This document shows, piece by piece, positions 42,435 to 50,988 of a stretch of 64,000 nt of DNA. The stretch lies in the NCBI GenBank assembly GCA_902764705.1, contig CACWWZ010000017.1, positions 1 to 64,000 on the forward strand. Direction: 5' to 3'. The position numbers and the translations under genes were made by a program. Under the pieces are notes generated by a model. That model saw only the letters and a list, made by a program, of their open reading frames with translations. It made no database searches and was not told where the DNA came from. Numbering within the stretch: the stretch's first letter is position 1; the number at the start of each line of letters is the position of its first letter. The stretch comes from an uncultured Prevotellaceae bacterium (GTDB taxonomy: Bacteria > Bacteroidota > Bacteroidia > Bacteroidales > Bacteroidaceae).

Positions 42435-42965
42435 GTCGGCATACTGCTTGGTCGGTTCAATGAACTGGTCGTGCATGGGCTTGAGCACGCGCTCGTAGCG
42501 CTCAAGCACTTGGTCGACGGTGCGTCCGCGTTCCACCACATCGCGACGGATATTGCGGATGAGGCGCACATCGGCATCGGTATCGACAAAAATCTTCAGA
42601 TCCATCATGTCGCGCAGCTTCTTGTAGTGCAGCGTCATGATACCCTCAAGGATGATAACGGGCTTTGGCTCGACATGTATTGTCTCCGGCAGGCGGTTGG
42701 AGATGATGTATGAATAGGTTGGCTGTTCGATGGCCTGCCCGTTTTTCAACATCTTGATATGGTCCGTTAGCAACTTCCAGTCGAAGGCATCAGGATGGTC
42801 GAAGTTGATGGCACGGCGCTCTTCGTCCGTCATGCCCGTCGTGTCGTTATAGTACGAGTCGAGGGGTACAATGGCAGCGCAGTGGGGAGGCAGTGCCTGA
42901 GCGATTTTCTTGACGACGGTGGTCTTTCCCGAACCAGTACCGCCAGCTATTCCGATGATAGTCAT
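42351..42965 (-). CDS. udk: Uridine kinase
   Basis: 204 residues; phosphorylates uridine and cytidine. P-loop GIAGGTGSGKTTVV at the N-terminus, PLDSYYNDTTGMTDEERRAI, FDHPDAFDW, and FVDTDADVRLIRNIRRDVVE all match. It starts 1 nt after the stop of the secreted nuclease gene, so the two are probably co-transcribed. That pairing fits nucleoside salvage. The 3' end overlaps the convergent DUF308 gene. Confidence 0.94.
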   Translation of the reverse strand: MTIIGIAGGTGSGKTTVVKKIAQALPPHCAAIVPLDSYYNDTTGMTDEERRAINFDHPDAFDWKLLTDHIKMLKNGQAIEQPTYSYIISNRLPETIHVEPKPVIILEGIMTLHYKKLRDMMDLKIFVDTDADVRLIRNIRRDVVERGRTVDQVLERYERVLKPMHDQFIEPTKQYADLIIPSGGDNKTGIHILRTYIEGIVTNV

Positions 42966-42966
42966 T

Positions 42967-44022
42967 TTATTTCTGTTCCTTTACGAGATAGACGAGGGTG
43001 GGCAGGTGGTCGCTATATCCGTCAAGCCAAACACCGCCGGCATGTGTACGCAGGGGGTTACCCTTGTAGTTGCCTTCCAACTGGAACAGGTAGTCGCGAC
43101 GGAAAATCTGTGGCTGATAGAACTTCAGCGTCGAGAAGTCGCGCTTGCCAGGCATGTTGAGCAATGACTTGGAAAGAATAATCTGGTCGAAGAGGTTCCA
43201 TGCTCCGCCATACGACAGCGTACCTGTTCCGCTGGCGTGGATGTTCCAGAACGGATTGTAGAGACCACCGTCCTCGACTTCGGCAATTTCACGACGGGCA
43301 CCCAGAGCCTCTGACATGGAACGGTCGGCAGGGTCGTCGTTCATATCGCCCATGATGATGATTTTTGCGTTGGGATCATCACGAAGCAACGAATCTTTCA
43401 CCACGCGGATCTGCTTGCCGCCCAACTCACGATAATAAGAGGTGGCACCACGCGAGGGCAGGTGGTTGACGATAATGGTGAGGTGCTCGTCGGCTAGTGT
43501 ACCGCTGACAACGAGGAAACCACGGGTAGCACGACCCTTTTCGATGTCTTCCTGTAACTCATATATATAAGGTACGAGCTTGACGTCGCGTACGGTGAAC
43601 AAAGCGGGATTGTATACCAGACCGCAGTCGACACCACGCTGGTCGGGACCTTCGATATGTACGAACTGGAAGTTACGGCGCTTCAGAGGCTCCTGCTCAC
43701 AGAGGTCGGTGAGACATTTCGCATTCTCAACCTCAGAGACTCCAATGGCAGCACAGCCTACAAGAGGCAGCTTGTCGGTACCCATGTCGGCCAGCACGCG
43801 GGCCATGTTGCGAAGCTTGTGGGTATATTTCATGCCTGTCCACTTATTGCGACCATCGGGAAGATATTCGTAGTCGTTATGACCTACATCGTGGCAGGTG
43901 TCAAAAAGGTTTTCAAGGTTATAAAAACCAACTGCGTAAACTGAGAATTTTTTCTCCTGAGCCTGTGCATTCATCGTTCCTACCAGGAACATGATTGCGA
44001 TAATTGATAATAGTTTTTTCAT
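42967..44022 (-). CDS. Secreted endonuclease/exonuclease/phosphatase-family protein
   Basis: 351 residues. Signal peptide MKKLLSIIAIMFLVGTMNAQ. EEP fold: FYNLENLFDT (metal Asn/Glu region), VGCAAIGVSEVENAK (catalytic Glu), VNHLPSRG, IIMGDMNDDPADRSM and the terminal SDHLP motif. Family members cleave nucleic acid or phospho-lipids; the layout resembles bacteroidetal extracellular nucleases. It lies upstream of udk and is divergent from a TonB receptor with OB-like lipoproteins. Confidence 0.88.
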   Translation of the reverse strand: MKKLLSIIAIMFLVGTMNAQAQEKKFSVYAVGFYNLENLFDTCHDVGHNDYEYLPDGRNKWTGMKYTHKLRNMARVLADMGTDKLPLVGCAAIGVSEVENAKCLTDLCEQEPLKRRNFQFVHIEGPDQRGVDCGLVYNPALFTVRDVKLVPYIYELQEDIEKGRATRGFLVVSGTLADEHLTIIVNHLPSRGATSYYRELGGKQIRVVKDSLLRDDPNAKIIIMGDMNDDPADRSMSEALGARREIAEVEDGGLYNPFWNIHASGTGTLSYGGAWNLFDQIILSKSLLNMPGKRDFSTLKFYQPQIFRRDYLFQLEGNYKGNPLRTHAGGVWLDGYSDHLPTLVYLVKEQK

Positions 44023-44043
44023 AATAGTTTCAGATTTTTGTGG

Positions 44044-44051
44044 CGAAGATA
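44044..44051 (-). promoter_or_regulatory. Promoter of the EEP nuclease-udk unit (-7 box)
   Basis: TATCTTCG on the minus strand (one base off TAnnTTTG), 21 nt before the ATG. Confidence 0.5.
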
Positions 44052-44125
44052 GTGACTTTTTTTCAAAAAATCAAATTTTTCACAAAAAAAAACACTTATA
44101 ATGTATGTTTTTACATTTTATTTAT

Positions 44126-44133
44126 TATCTTTG
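44126..44133 (+). promoter_or_regulatory. Promoter of the TonB receptor operon (-7 box)
   Basis: TATCTTTG at 44126-44133, 36 nt before the ATG. Confidence 0.75.
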
Positions 44134-44169
44134 CAGCAATATTACGAATAACTAACTAAAAACTGACTT

Positions 44170-46806
44170 ATGCAGAAAAAGCTGAAATTAACAGTGATGG
44201 CACTATTCATCGTCGCAACTGCACTGGCTCAGACTGAAGAACCCAAGCAGTCGGAGACCCAGGATGACGTTGTTAGCGAGCAGGCCTTCACCTTTACGGA
44301 AGCTCAGTTGGGTGAAGATGATGACATGTCGCAGAACGTGACTATCATCACGTCGAATCAGAACATCTACGCTTCATCGGTAGGTTTTCTCTTTAGTCCC
44401 GGACGTTTCCGTTACCGTGCTTTTAACCAAAAGTACAATGAGATTTACGTCAATGGCGTTTCCATGAATGACTTGGAAAGTGGACAGTTCCGTTATTCGC
44501 TGGTAGGCGGCTTGAACCGTATTACCAACCGAAGCAAGGAGGCTGCGTTGCCATTCGAGTTTAACAACTTCTCCATGCCTGGCATGGGTGGCTCGAACAA
44601 CTTCGATTTCCGCCCCAGCCATATGGCAACTGGACAGTATGCGGCTGTTGCCTTTGCAAACCGTAATTATACGGTACGCGGGCAATACGCTTATAATACT
44701 GGCTTGCGTCCTGACGGTTGGGCCTTCTCGGCTGCTCTGACCTACCGCTGGGCAAACATGGAGACGTCGAACGTGCCTGGAACGTTCTACAACGCCCTCT
44801 CGTACTACGTCGGTGTCGAGAAGAAGTTGAACGACAAGCATGCCCTCTCGCTCGTCACCTGGGGTAACCCCACGGAACGTGCCGCACAGGGACCTTCGAC
44901 AGACGAAATGTACTGGCTTGCCAACACCTACTTCTACAATCCCAACTGGGGTTACCAGAACGGTAAGAAGCGCAGTGCACGTATTGTTCATGATTTTGCG
45001 CCCACAGCTTTACTGACTTGGGACTGGAAGATCGGAATGGATACGAAGCTGACGACCTCGCTGACCGGCCGCTATTCTTATTACAAGAATACGCGTCTGA
45101 ACTACAACAACAGCGAGAACCCCAAGCCCGACTACTGGAAGAACCTGCCGTCGAGCTACTATGATGTATGGTATGAAGATGATGTCGCAGGCCGCACAGT
45201 AGCTGGCTACAACGACTTCATGCGTGCATGGGCTTACTTGTCGGGCAGCGAAGAGGCTCGCCAGATTCAGTGGGATCGTCTGTACTACGCCAACCAGCAG
45301 GGCAACGCTGCCGGACGTGACGCTATGTACTTCATCACTGCCAGGTACAACAACAACATCAATCTGGCACTGGCATCGACGCTGAACACCAAACTCAACA
45401 AGAACACGACTTTGAACCTGGGTGTGCAGCTGGCTGCCAACATCAGTCAGAACTATCAGAAGATTGACGATCTGCTGGGAGCCTCCCATGTGAGCAACAT
45501 CAATACCTACGCGCTGGGTAACTACCCCATGGGCGACCCGCACGTGTACTACGACATGCGCAATCCGACCGCAGAGCTTAAGGAAGGCGACAAGTATAGC
45601 ATGGACTACGATCTGCACACACGCAAGGCACAGTTGTGGAGCTCGCTGAAGTTCGTCAAGGGCAACTATCAGGGTTTCCTGGCAGGACGCGTTGGTGGTG
45701 TGATGATGTATCGCGATGGTAAGATGGAGAATGGTATCGCAGTGGCTCAGGGCAATGGCGTCACCTCGTACGGAAAGAGCGAGACGGGTAAGTTCCTGGA
45801 CGGCGGTGCGAAGTTTGGTCTAACCTCGCACACGCTGAGCAAATATGGTATCACCTGGAATGTCGGCGTTGGTTTTGAGTTCCGTGCTCCGACTCCCAAG
45901 ACGGCCTTCGTATCACCTGAGGTGAACAACGACTTCGTGAGAAACCTGAAAAACGAGAGAGTATTCTCGAGTGAGGCTGGTTTGCAATACGAGACGACTT
46001 GGTTGAAGGCTAACGTCGGCGGTTACTTTAGCCGCATCAATGACGCAACGGAGTGGCAGCAGTTCTTCGACGACGATGCTACATCATTTACTTACGTCTC
46101 GATGACGAATATCCAGAAAGAATACTACGGACTGGAGTGGGGTTTGAAGTTCAAGCTGAATTCCGCGTTCAGTATCAAGACGCTGGGTACCATCAGTGAG
46201 GCTAAGAACATGAACAATGCCGACGTCATCTACATGAAGTCGACGGAGGGAACGTATCACAATGATATAGTATATAACAAGAATATGCGCGAGGCTGGTA
46301 CCCCGCTGTCGTGCTACAACCTGACACTGAGCTACAACGCCAAGGGATGGTTCATCGACGTCATGGGTAACTACTACGACCGCATCTATCTCTCGTATTC
46401 TCCTTCGTATCGTTACGGCTCGACACTGCTGAACCGCCAGAAGTCGTACGAGAACAGTGGTATTATTGAGGAGAAGGTCTTCGATACCAATGCCAGTGGC
46501 GAAAAGGTTCTGCTGGAATCTGCTGTAGCACAGGCGAAGGGTAGCGGAGGATTCATGCTTGACCTCTCGATTGGCAAGAGCATCCGTATGAAGAAGGGCC
46601 AGCTCTCGGTGAACTTCTCAGTAACCAATTTGCTGAACAACAGAACGTTGGTGACTGGCGGTTTCGAACAGAGCCGAAGCAACTACTCTGTGAACTCTAC
46701 TACTGGCGACGTAGGCAGCACTCGCGTCTACAAGTTCAATCGCAACCCGTATAAGTTCTACTCCTACGGAATCAATGGTATGCTGAACATCGGTTATAGA
46801 TTCTAA
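44170..46806 (+). CDS. TonB-dependent outer membrane receptor
   Basis: 878 residues. Signal peptide MQKKLKLTVMALFIVATALA. A plug-like segment (~55-180, FRYRAFNQKYNEIYVNGVSM) is followed by a Tyr/Asn-rich beta-barrel ending GINGMLNIGYRF with terminal Phe. It lacks the carboxypeptidase-like N-terminal domain and the size of a SusC protein, and no SusD follows. The two genes downstream encode OB-like lipoproteins, so its ligand is probably nucleic-acid-related rather than a glycan (inference). Confidence 0.88.
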   Translation: MQKKLKLTVMALFIVATALAQTEEPKQSETQDDVVSEQAFTFTEAQLGEDDDMSQNVTIITSNQNIYASSVGFLFSPGRFRYRAFNQKYNEIYVNGVSMNDLESGQFRYSLVGGLNRITNRSKEAALPFEFNNFSMPGMGGSNNFDFRPSHMATGQYAAVAFANRNYTVRGQYAYNTGLRPDGWAFSAALTYRWANMETSNVPGTFYNALSYYVGVEKKLNDKHALSLVTWGNPTERAAQGPSTDEMYWLANTYFYNPNWGYQNGKKRSARIVHDFAPTALLTWDWKIGMDTKLTTSLTGRYSYYKNTRLNYNNSENPKPDYWKNLPSSYYDVWYEDDVAGRTVAGYNDFMRAWAYLSGSEEARQIQWDRLYYANQQGNAAGRDAMYFITARYNNNINLALASTLNTKLNKNTTLNLGVQLAANISQNYQKIDDLLGASHVSNINTYALGNYPMGDPHVYYDMRNPTAELKEGDKYSMDYDLHTRKAQLWSSLKFVKGNYQGFLAGRVGGVMMYRDGKMENGIAVAQGNGVTSYGKSETGKFLDGGAKFGLTSHTLSKYGITWNVGVGFEFRAPTPKTAFVSPEVNNDFVRNLKNERVFSSEAGLQYETTWLKANVGGYFSRINDATEWQQFFDDDATSFTYVSMTNIQKEYYGLEWGLKFKLNSAFSIKTLGTISEAKNMNNADVIYMKSTEGTYHNDIVYNKNMREAGTPLSCYNLTLSYNAKGWFIDVMGNYYDRIYLSYSPSYRYGSTLLNRQKSYENSGIIEEKVFDTNASGEKVLLESAVAQAKGSGGFMLDLSIGKSIRMKKGQLSVNFSVTNLLNNRTLVTGGFEQSRSNYSVNSTTGDVGSTRVYKFNRNPYKFYSYGINGMLNIGYRF

Positions 46807-46820
46807 AAATGCAGACGATT

Positions 46821-48071
46821 ATGAAAACCAAGAAATATATTCTCTTTGCACTGGCAGTCCTTGGACTGGCTACATCGTGCCAAGACAAGGATTGGGATGC
46901 GCCTTCGACTGAGAAAGGTATGGAGGCCTATGGCAATAAGTATTTGCAGGCAACCAATGTGAAAACCATTGCCGAGGTGATTGCCATGTATAGTAACGAG
47001 ATCAACAACAACAGTCTGAAGGAGGTGAAACAGCCGATGCAGATTATTGGTCTTGTCACTGGTAACGATGAGGGTGGTAATATTTACAATAGCCTGTATA
47101 TTCAGGACAATACTGCTGCGATTGCCATCAGTATTTCGCAGAGCGGACTTTATGGAGCCTTCTCCGTGGGACAGACTGTGATGATTGAATTGCAGGGACT
47201 CTATATCGGAGGTTATGGCAAACAGCCGCAGATTGGTACTACCTATACCAATCCTAACAAGGAAGGTGCCACACCTCAGGTGGGTCGCATGAGCCGTTAC
47301 ATCTGGAAGGATCACTACAAACTGATTTCTCCACTGGAAGGTCTTATCGTCAAACCTATTGAGGCAAATTGGAACTTCAATTCACTTGATATTGCCAAAG
47401 ACTGTGGCAAGCTGATTACCCTGAAGGGTGTCACGTTGGCTGAGGCTGACGGCAAGGCCGTGTTTGCTCCCAGTGACGGTAGTGTCTCGCTGACAGCCAA
47501 CTGCGCCAACCGTGTCATCAAGGGATTGAGCAATGTTGTGCTGCGTACCAGTACTTATGCAGACTTTGCCCAGAAGGTAATGCCAACAGACGTTGTCGAT
47601 ATTACGGGTGTAGCTACCCGCTACAATGATACTTGGCAGATTCTGATGCGTACAGAAAATGACATTGTGAAGTCATCGACTGGTCCTGCTCCTGTTTCTG
47701 ATCCTACAGGCTCAGGAACACAGGCTGATCCCTATAATGTGGCAGCTGTCACACAGTACACGAAGAGCTTGGCAGCTGACAAACAGTCTCCTTCAGATGT
47801 CTACACCAAGGGATATATCGTCAGTATCAGTGATATCGATACTAGCGGCAGCTTTGGCAATGCTACTTATCTGATTTCCGATCGCAAGGACGGTGCGACA
47901 GGTTCCTTCCAGATTTATCGCGGTTTAGGACTGAACGGCGAGAAGTTCAGCAAGGCCGGTGCTACCATTATCAAGGTTGGCGACGAGGTTATCGTGAAGG
48001 GTAAGGTAGTCAACTACAAGGGCAATACGCCTCAGTATGCTCAGGGTAGCACGATAGTATCCATTAAGTAA
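46821..48071 (+). CDS. DUF5689-type lipoprotein with C-terminal OB-like module
   Basis: 416 residues. SPII signal MKTKKYILFALAVLGLATSC. Middle region (~40-285) DUF5689-like (QIIGLVTGNDEGGNIYNSLY, then YIQDNTAAIAI). The C-terminal ~110 residues form an OB-like module (GYIVSISDIDTSGSFGNATY, then VIVKGKVVNYKGNTPQ), closely related to the modules of the next gene. The start is chosen at 46821 (context ACGATTATG) rather than 46809. In operon with the TonB receptor. Confidence 0.82.
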   Translation: MKTKKYILFALAVLGLATSCQDKDWDAPSTEKGMEAYGNKYLQATNVKTIAEVIAMYSNEINNNSLKEVKQPMQIIGLVTGNDEGGNIYNSLYIQDNTAAIAISISQSGLYGAFSVGQTVMIELQGLYIGGYGKQPQIGTTYTNPNKEGATPQVGRMSRYIWKDHYKLISPLEGLIVKPIEANWNFNSLDIAKDCGKLITLKGVTLAEADGKAVFAPSDGSVSLTANCANRVIKGLSNVVLRTSTYADFAQKVMPTDVVDITGVATRYNDTWQILMRTENDIVKSSTGPAPVSDPTGSGTQADPYNVAAVTQYTKSLAADKQSPSDVYTKGYIVSISDIDTSGSFGNATYLISDRKDGATGSFQIYRGLGLNGEKFSKAGATIIKVGDEVIVKGKVVNYKGNTPQYAQGSTIVSIK

Positions 48072-48102
48072 GAACAGAAGAAATAACTAAAACATAAAAG
48101 AT

Positions 48103-50313
48103 ATGAAAAGAATAGCTAATTATCTGATTGTGTTGGCCCTAGCGGTCTTCGCATTCACCAGCTGCGAGGATGTTCCCTCTCCTTTCGGACAAATCGTAGC
48201 TCCTAAATCAGAAGAAGGTGAAGTCATTGAACCTTCAGGAAAAGGTACATTGGCCGAGCCCTACAATGTAGCAGGTGTCATCGAGTATCTAAGTGGACTG
48301 GGTGCAGATGTTCCATCACCTACTGATGTCTATATCAAGGGTGTCATTACATCGATTACAGAAGCTTTCGGTACTCAGTACGGTAATGCAACTTTTGAGA
48401 TTTCTGACACAGAGAACGCTAGTAACAAGTTCCTTTGTTATCGTGTCAAGTACCTTGGCAATACGAGCTACAGCGACCCATCGGCCTTGAATATCAAGGA
48501 GGGTAACACAGTGATTATCTGCGGTAAGGTGGTCAACTACAAGGGTAACACCCCAGAGACCTCTGCCAATGCGGCTTATGTCTACTCCATCAACGGCCAG
48601 GGCGGTTCTGGCGGCGGTGGTGACACACCTTCTGGTGACCTTGGAACAAAGGATGCTCCCATTACTGTTGCTCAAGCTTTGGCTGCCATTAATAAACTGG
48701 CGGACGGTGGTGAGACTGGCGATGCCTATGTGAAGGGTATCATCTCAAAGGTACAGTCGTTTAACGCAACTTATAAGAGCATTACCTACTACATTTCTGA
48801 TGATGGCAAGGAGACCAGTGAATTGCAGGTTTATAGCGGAAAGGGTCTCAACGGTGCAGACTTTGCTGCCAAGGAGGACCTTGCTGCAGGCGACATAGTA
48901 GTTGTTAAGGGTAAACTGAAGAAGTATGTTAAGGGTGACGTAGTAACACCTGAGATCAACCAGTCGAGCGAAATCATCTCACTCACCAAGGGCTCTGGTG
49001 GTGGCACCTCTGGCGATGCTAAGGGTACTGGTACAGCCAACGATCCGTTCAATATTGCCGCAGCTATTGCTAAGTGTAAGGAAATTGGAACGACTGCTTC
49101 TACAGAGAAATATTATGTCAAGGGTATCGTTGTCAAAGGTGGTAAGGTAAGTGGCGGTTACGGAAATGTGACGTTCGACATGGGTGATTCCCAAAATGCC
49201 ACAGATATCTTCAAGGCTTTCCAAGTAGCAGGAAGTGATGGTGAGAAACTGGCCGACGGCTATGAGGTTAAGGCTGGTTCTGAAGTGATAATTTATGGTC
49301 CTATCTATAATTATAACGGTAATACGCCTGAGACTGCAGGTAAGAGTGCTGCTCAAATCGTTACTATCGATGGTAAGAAGACCAACGAAAGTGGCGGCGG
49401 TGGTGGCGAATCTGGTGCCGCTTCAGGTGACGGCTCACAGAGCAACCCATACAACGTAGCAGCTATTACTGAAATCTGTAAGAAGTTGGGCGATAAGGAG
49501 GTTAGCACGACTGATTACTATATTAAAGGTAAAATTTGCTCTGTAAAGTACAGTTTCAGTGCCCAATATGGTACAGCCACCTTCAATATCTCTGATGACG
49601 GCAAGACTGGTGGTACGGAATTCACCGCTTATAGTGTTTACTACTACGGCATGAATCCATGGGTAGACGGTAATACGCAGGTTGCTGTTAACGATGATGT
49701 AATCCTGTATGGTAAAATTACAAATTACGGAGGTACTTTAGAAACTGCAAGCAAACAAGCATGCATCTACTCACTCAACGGCAAGACTAGCGATAGCGGT
49801 TCCGGCGGCGGTGGCGGTGGTACATCTGGCGGTGGCGGCTCTGCAGCTACATCGCTGACCAATGGAGATTTTGAAACATGGGCTAATGGCCTGCCTACAG
49901 GCTGGAAATCGACATCAACAGCAAGTTCTGCTACTCTGGCTCAGAGCACCGATGCTCATGGAGGCAAATATTCATGCAATGTAAACGGTGATGAAAGTCA
50001 GAACAAACGTCTGGCAAGTCAGGAGATTACTTTAGCAGCAGGCACTTACGTGTTTTCTGCTTGGATAAAGGCAACGACCTCTGATGTAGCACAGGCGCGT
50101 CCAGGTTATGTACCCATTGGTGCTGACGGGAAGGCTGGTAGTTATGCTTATGGCGACTATGCCAACCTCACTACCAGTTGGCAACAGTTCAGCTATGAGT
50201 TCACCCTCGATTCAGAAAAGACTGTTTGTCTCGTAATTATGAATCCAAAGAAGTCAAATTATTCTTCTGGTAAGGATATCCTTGTTGATGATGCAACATT
50301 GACCAAGAAATAA
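48103..50313 (+). CDS. Lipoprotein with four tandem OB-like modules and a carbohydrate-binding-like C-terminus
   Basis: 736 residues. SPII Cys21 (FAFTSC). Modules at ~46-165, 180-295, 306-425 and 442-562 share the order GxGTxxxPYNVA, YIKGxI, YGxATFxISD, and GKxxNYxGNTPETA. Poly-Gly/Ser linkers separate them. The last ~150 residues (TNGDFETWANGLPTGWKSTS onward) look like a CBM4/9-type beta-sandwich. Surface-anchored by inference. OB folds often bind single-stranded nucleic acid, so it may capture extracellular DNA or RNA for the TonB receptor encoded upstream. Confidence 0.82.
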   Translation: MKRIANYLIVLALAVFAFTSCEDVPSPFGQIVAPKSEEGEVIEPSGKGTLAEPYNVAGVIEYLSGLGADVPSPTDVYIKGVITSITEAFGTQYGNATFEISDTENASNKFLCYRVKYLGNTSYSDPSALNIKEGNTVIICGKVVNYKGNTPETSANAAYVYSINGQGGSGGGGDTPSGDLGTKDAPITVAQALAAINKLADGGETGDAYVKGIISKVQSFNATYKSITYYISDDGKETSELQVYSGKGLNGADFAAKEDLAAGDIVVVKGKLKKYVKGDVVTPEINQSSEIISLTKGSGGGTSGDAKGTGTANDPFNIAAAIAKCKEIGTTASTEKYYVKGIVVKGGKVSGGYGNVTFDMGDSQNATDIFKAFQVAGSDGEKLADGYEVKAGSEVIIYGPIYNYNGNTPETAGKSAAQIVTIDGKKTNESGGGGGESGAASGDGSQSNPYNVAAITEICKKLGDKEVSTTDYYIKGKICSVKYSFSAQYGTATFNISDDGKTGGTEFTAYSVYYYGMNPWVDGNTQVAVNDDVILYGKITNYGGTLETASKQACIYSLNGKTSDSGSGGGGGGTSGGGGSAATSLTNGDFETWANGLPTGWKSTSTASSATLAQSTDAHGGKYSCNVNGDESQNKRLASQEITLAAGTYVFSAWIKATTSDVAQARPGYVPIGADGKAGSYAYGDYANLTTSWQQFSYEFTLDSEKTVCLVIMNPKKSNYSSGKDILVDDATLTKK

Positions 50314-50338
50314 TATTCTTTCATCCCTTATACTTAAG

Positions 50339-50368
50339 CGGCATCTGATAACCATCAGGTGCCGTTTT
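50339..50368 (+). terminator. Terminator of the TonB/OB-lipoprotein operon
   Basis: CGGCATCTGAT (50339-50349) pairs with ATCAGGTGCCG (50354-50364) with one G-T pair, followed by TTTT. Confidence 0.85.
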
Positions 50369-50453
50369 GTGATTCCCTGCTGTTCTTTATCTTTAAATAT
50401 TAATAGAATGTCAAGGCGAGAACGAAAGCAACACTCTCTTTTTTTTGTATGCC

Positions 50454-50635
50454 AAAATGCCAAAAGCTTCATATTTTGGTTTAACTTGCTTAATATCAGC
50501 TTGTTAGCAATATGAACCTTTTTTAAAAAGCTTCATATACCATCATAATAGCAAAACAAGTTGTTTTGGTATGGAAAACCTGCCTTTAACGATTGAAAAA
50601 GATGCCTTCTATGATACCAAAACAACTTGTTTTGC
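50454..50635 (-). repeat. Dispersed inverted-repeat element, copy 2
   Basis: The reverse complement aligns along its whole length with 1212-1395, roughly nine bases in ten by eye. It carries the same paired arms (GCAAAACAAGTTGTTTTGGT and complement) and the same internal palindrome near 50510-50538. Non-coding; lies after a terminator and before the GH43-like gene. Confidence 0.8.
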
Positions 50636-50730
50636 ATTGAAAAGCTATTTCGCCTTCATGTCATCTCTACAGGGTAGAAGGTGGTGTAGGTATAAACCCG
50701 TTTGCGAATGAAATAGGGGTATTTGCTGAG

Positions 50731-50800
50731 CCCTCGAGGTAACACGTGCAGAGTCCCCGATGCAACACGTGCAGACTCCCGAGGTAACACGTGCATACTC
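50731..50800 (-). repeat. 22/23-nt-period array 3 with CACGTG cores
   Basis: CACGTG at 50743, 50766 and 50788 (spacing 23 and 22) in nearly identical units. Read on the minus strand each unit follows GGGA-N10-GTTRC, the same anchors as array 2. Part of the 675-nt gap upstream of the GH43-like gene; the rest of the gap (50636-50730 and 50801-50949) shows no gene. Confidence 0.7.
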
Positions 50801-50949
50801 TAGGGCGGATTGCAGATTTTCACGGAATATTACAGGAAATATTTGGAAATCACGATTTTTTTTGTACCTTTCTCCCTTGGCGAAGGTAGGATTCATCTCG
50901 GGAATAAAAGAAAAATCACTTTTTTCTTTGTATTTCTCTCGATTTTCAC

Positions 50950-50957
50950 TACCTTTG
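50950..50957 (+). promoter_or_regulatory. Promoter of the GH43-like gene (-7 box)
   Basis: TACCTTTG at 50950-50957, 31 nt before the ATG. Confidence 0.72.
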
Positions 50958-50988
50958 CAAAAACGAAACAACTAAACAACAAAAGACG

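Noticed and set aside
44374-45618. Two long minus-strand ORFs opposite the TonB receptor
   Set aside because: They lie wholly antisense to a well-supported gene, lack recognisable domains or promoters, and reflect codon bias of the real frame.
50454-50635. Element copies as part of a complete insertion sequence
   Set aside because: No transposase ORF or remnant lies between or beside the copies, and the 49 kb between them holds ordinary genes.
50645-50971. 108-codon minus-strand ORF in the gap before the GH43-like gene
   Set aside because: It spans the CACGTG array and the promoter, and its translation is repeat-derived; no evidence of a gene.
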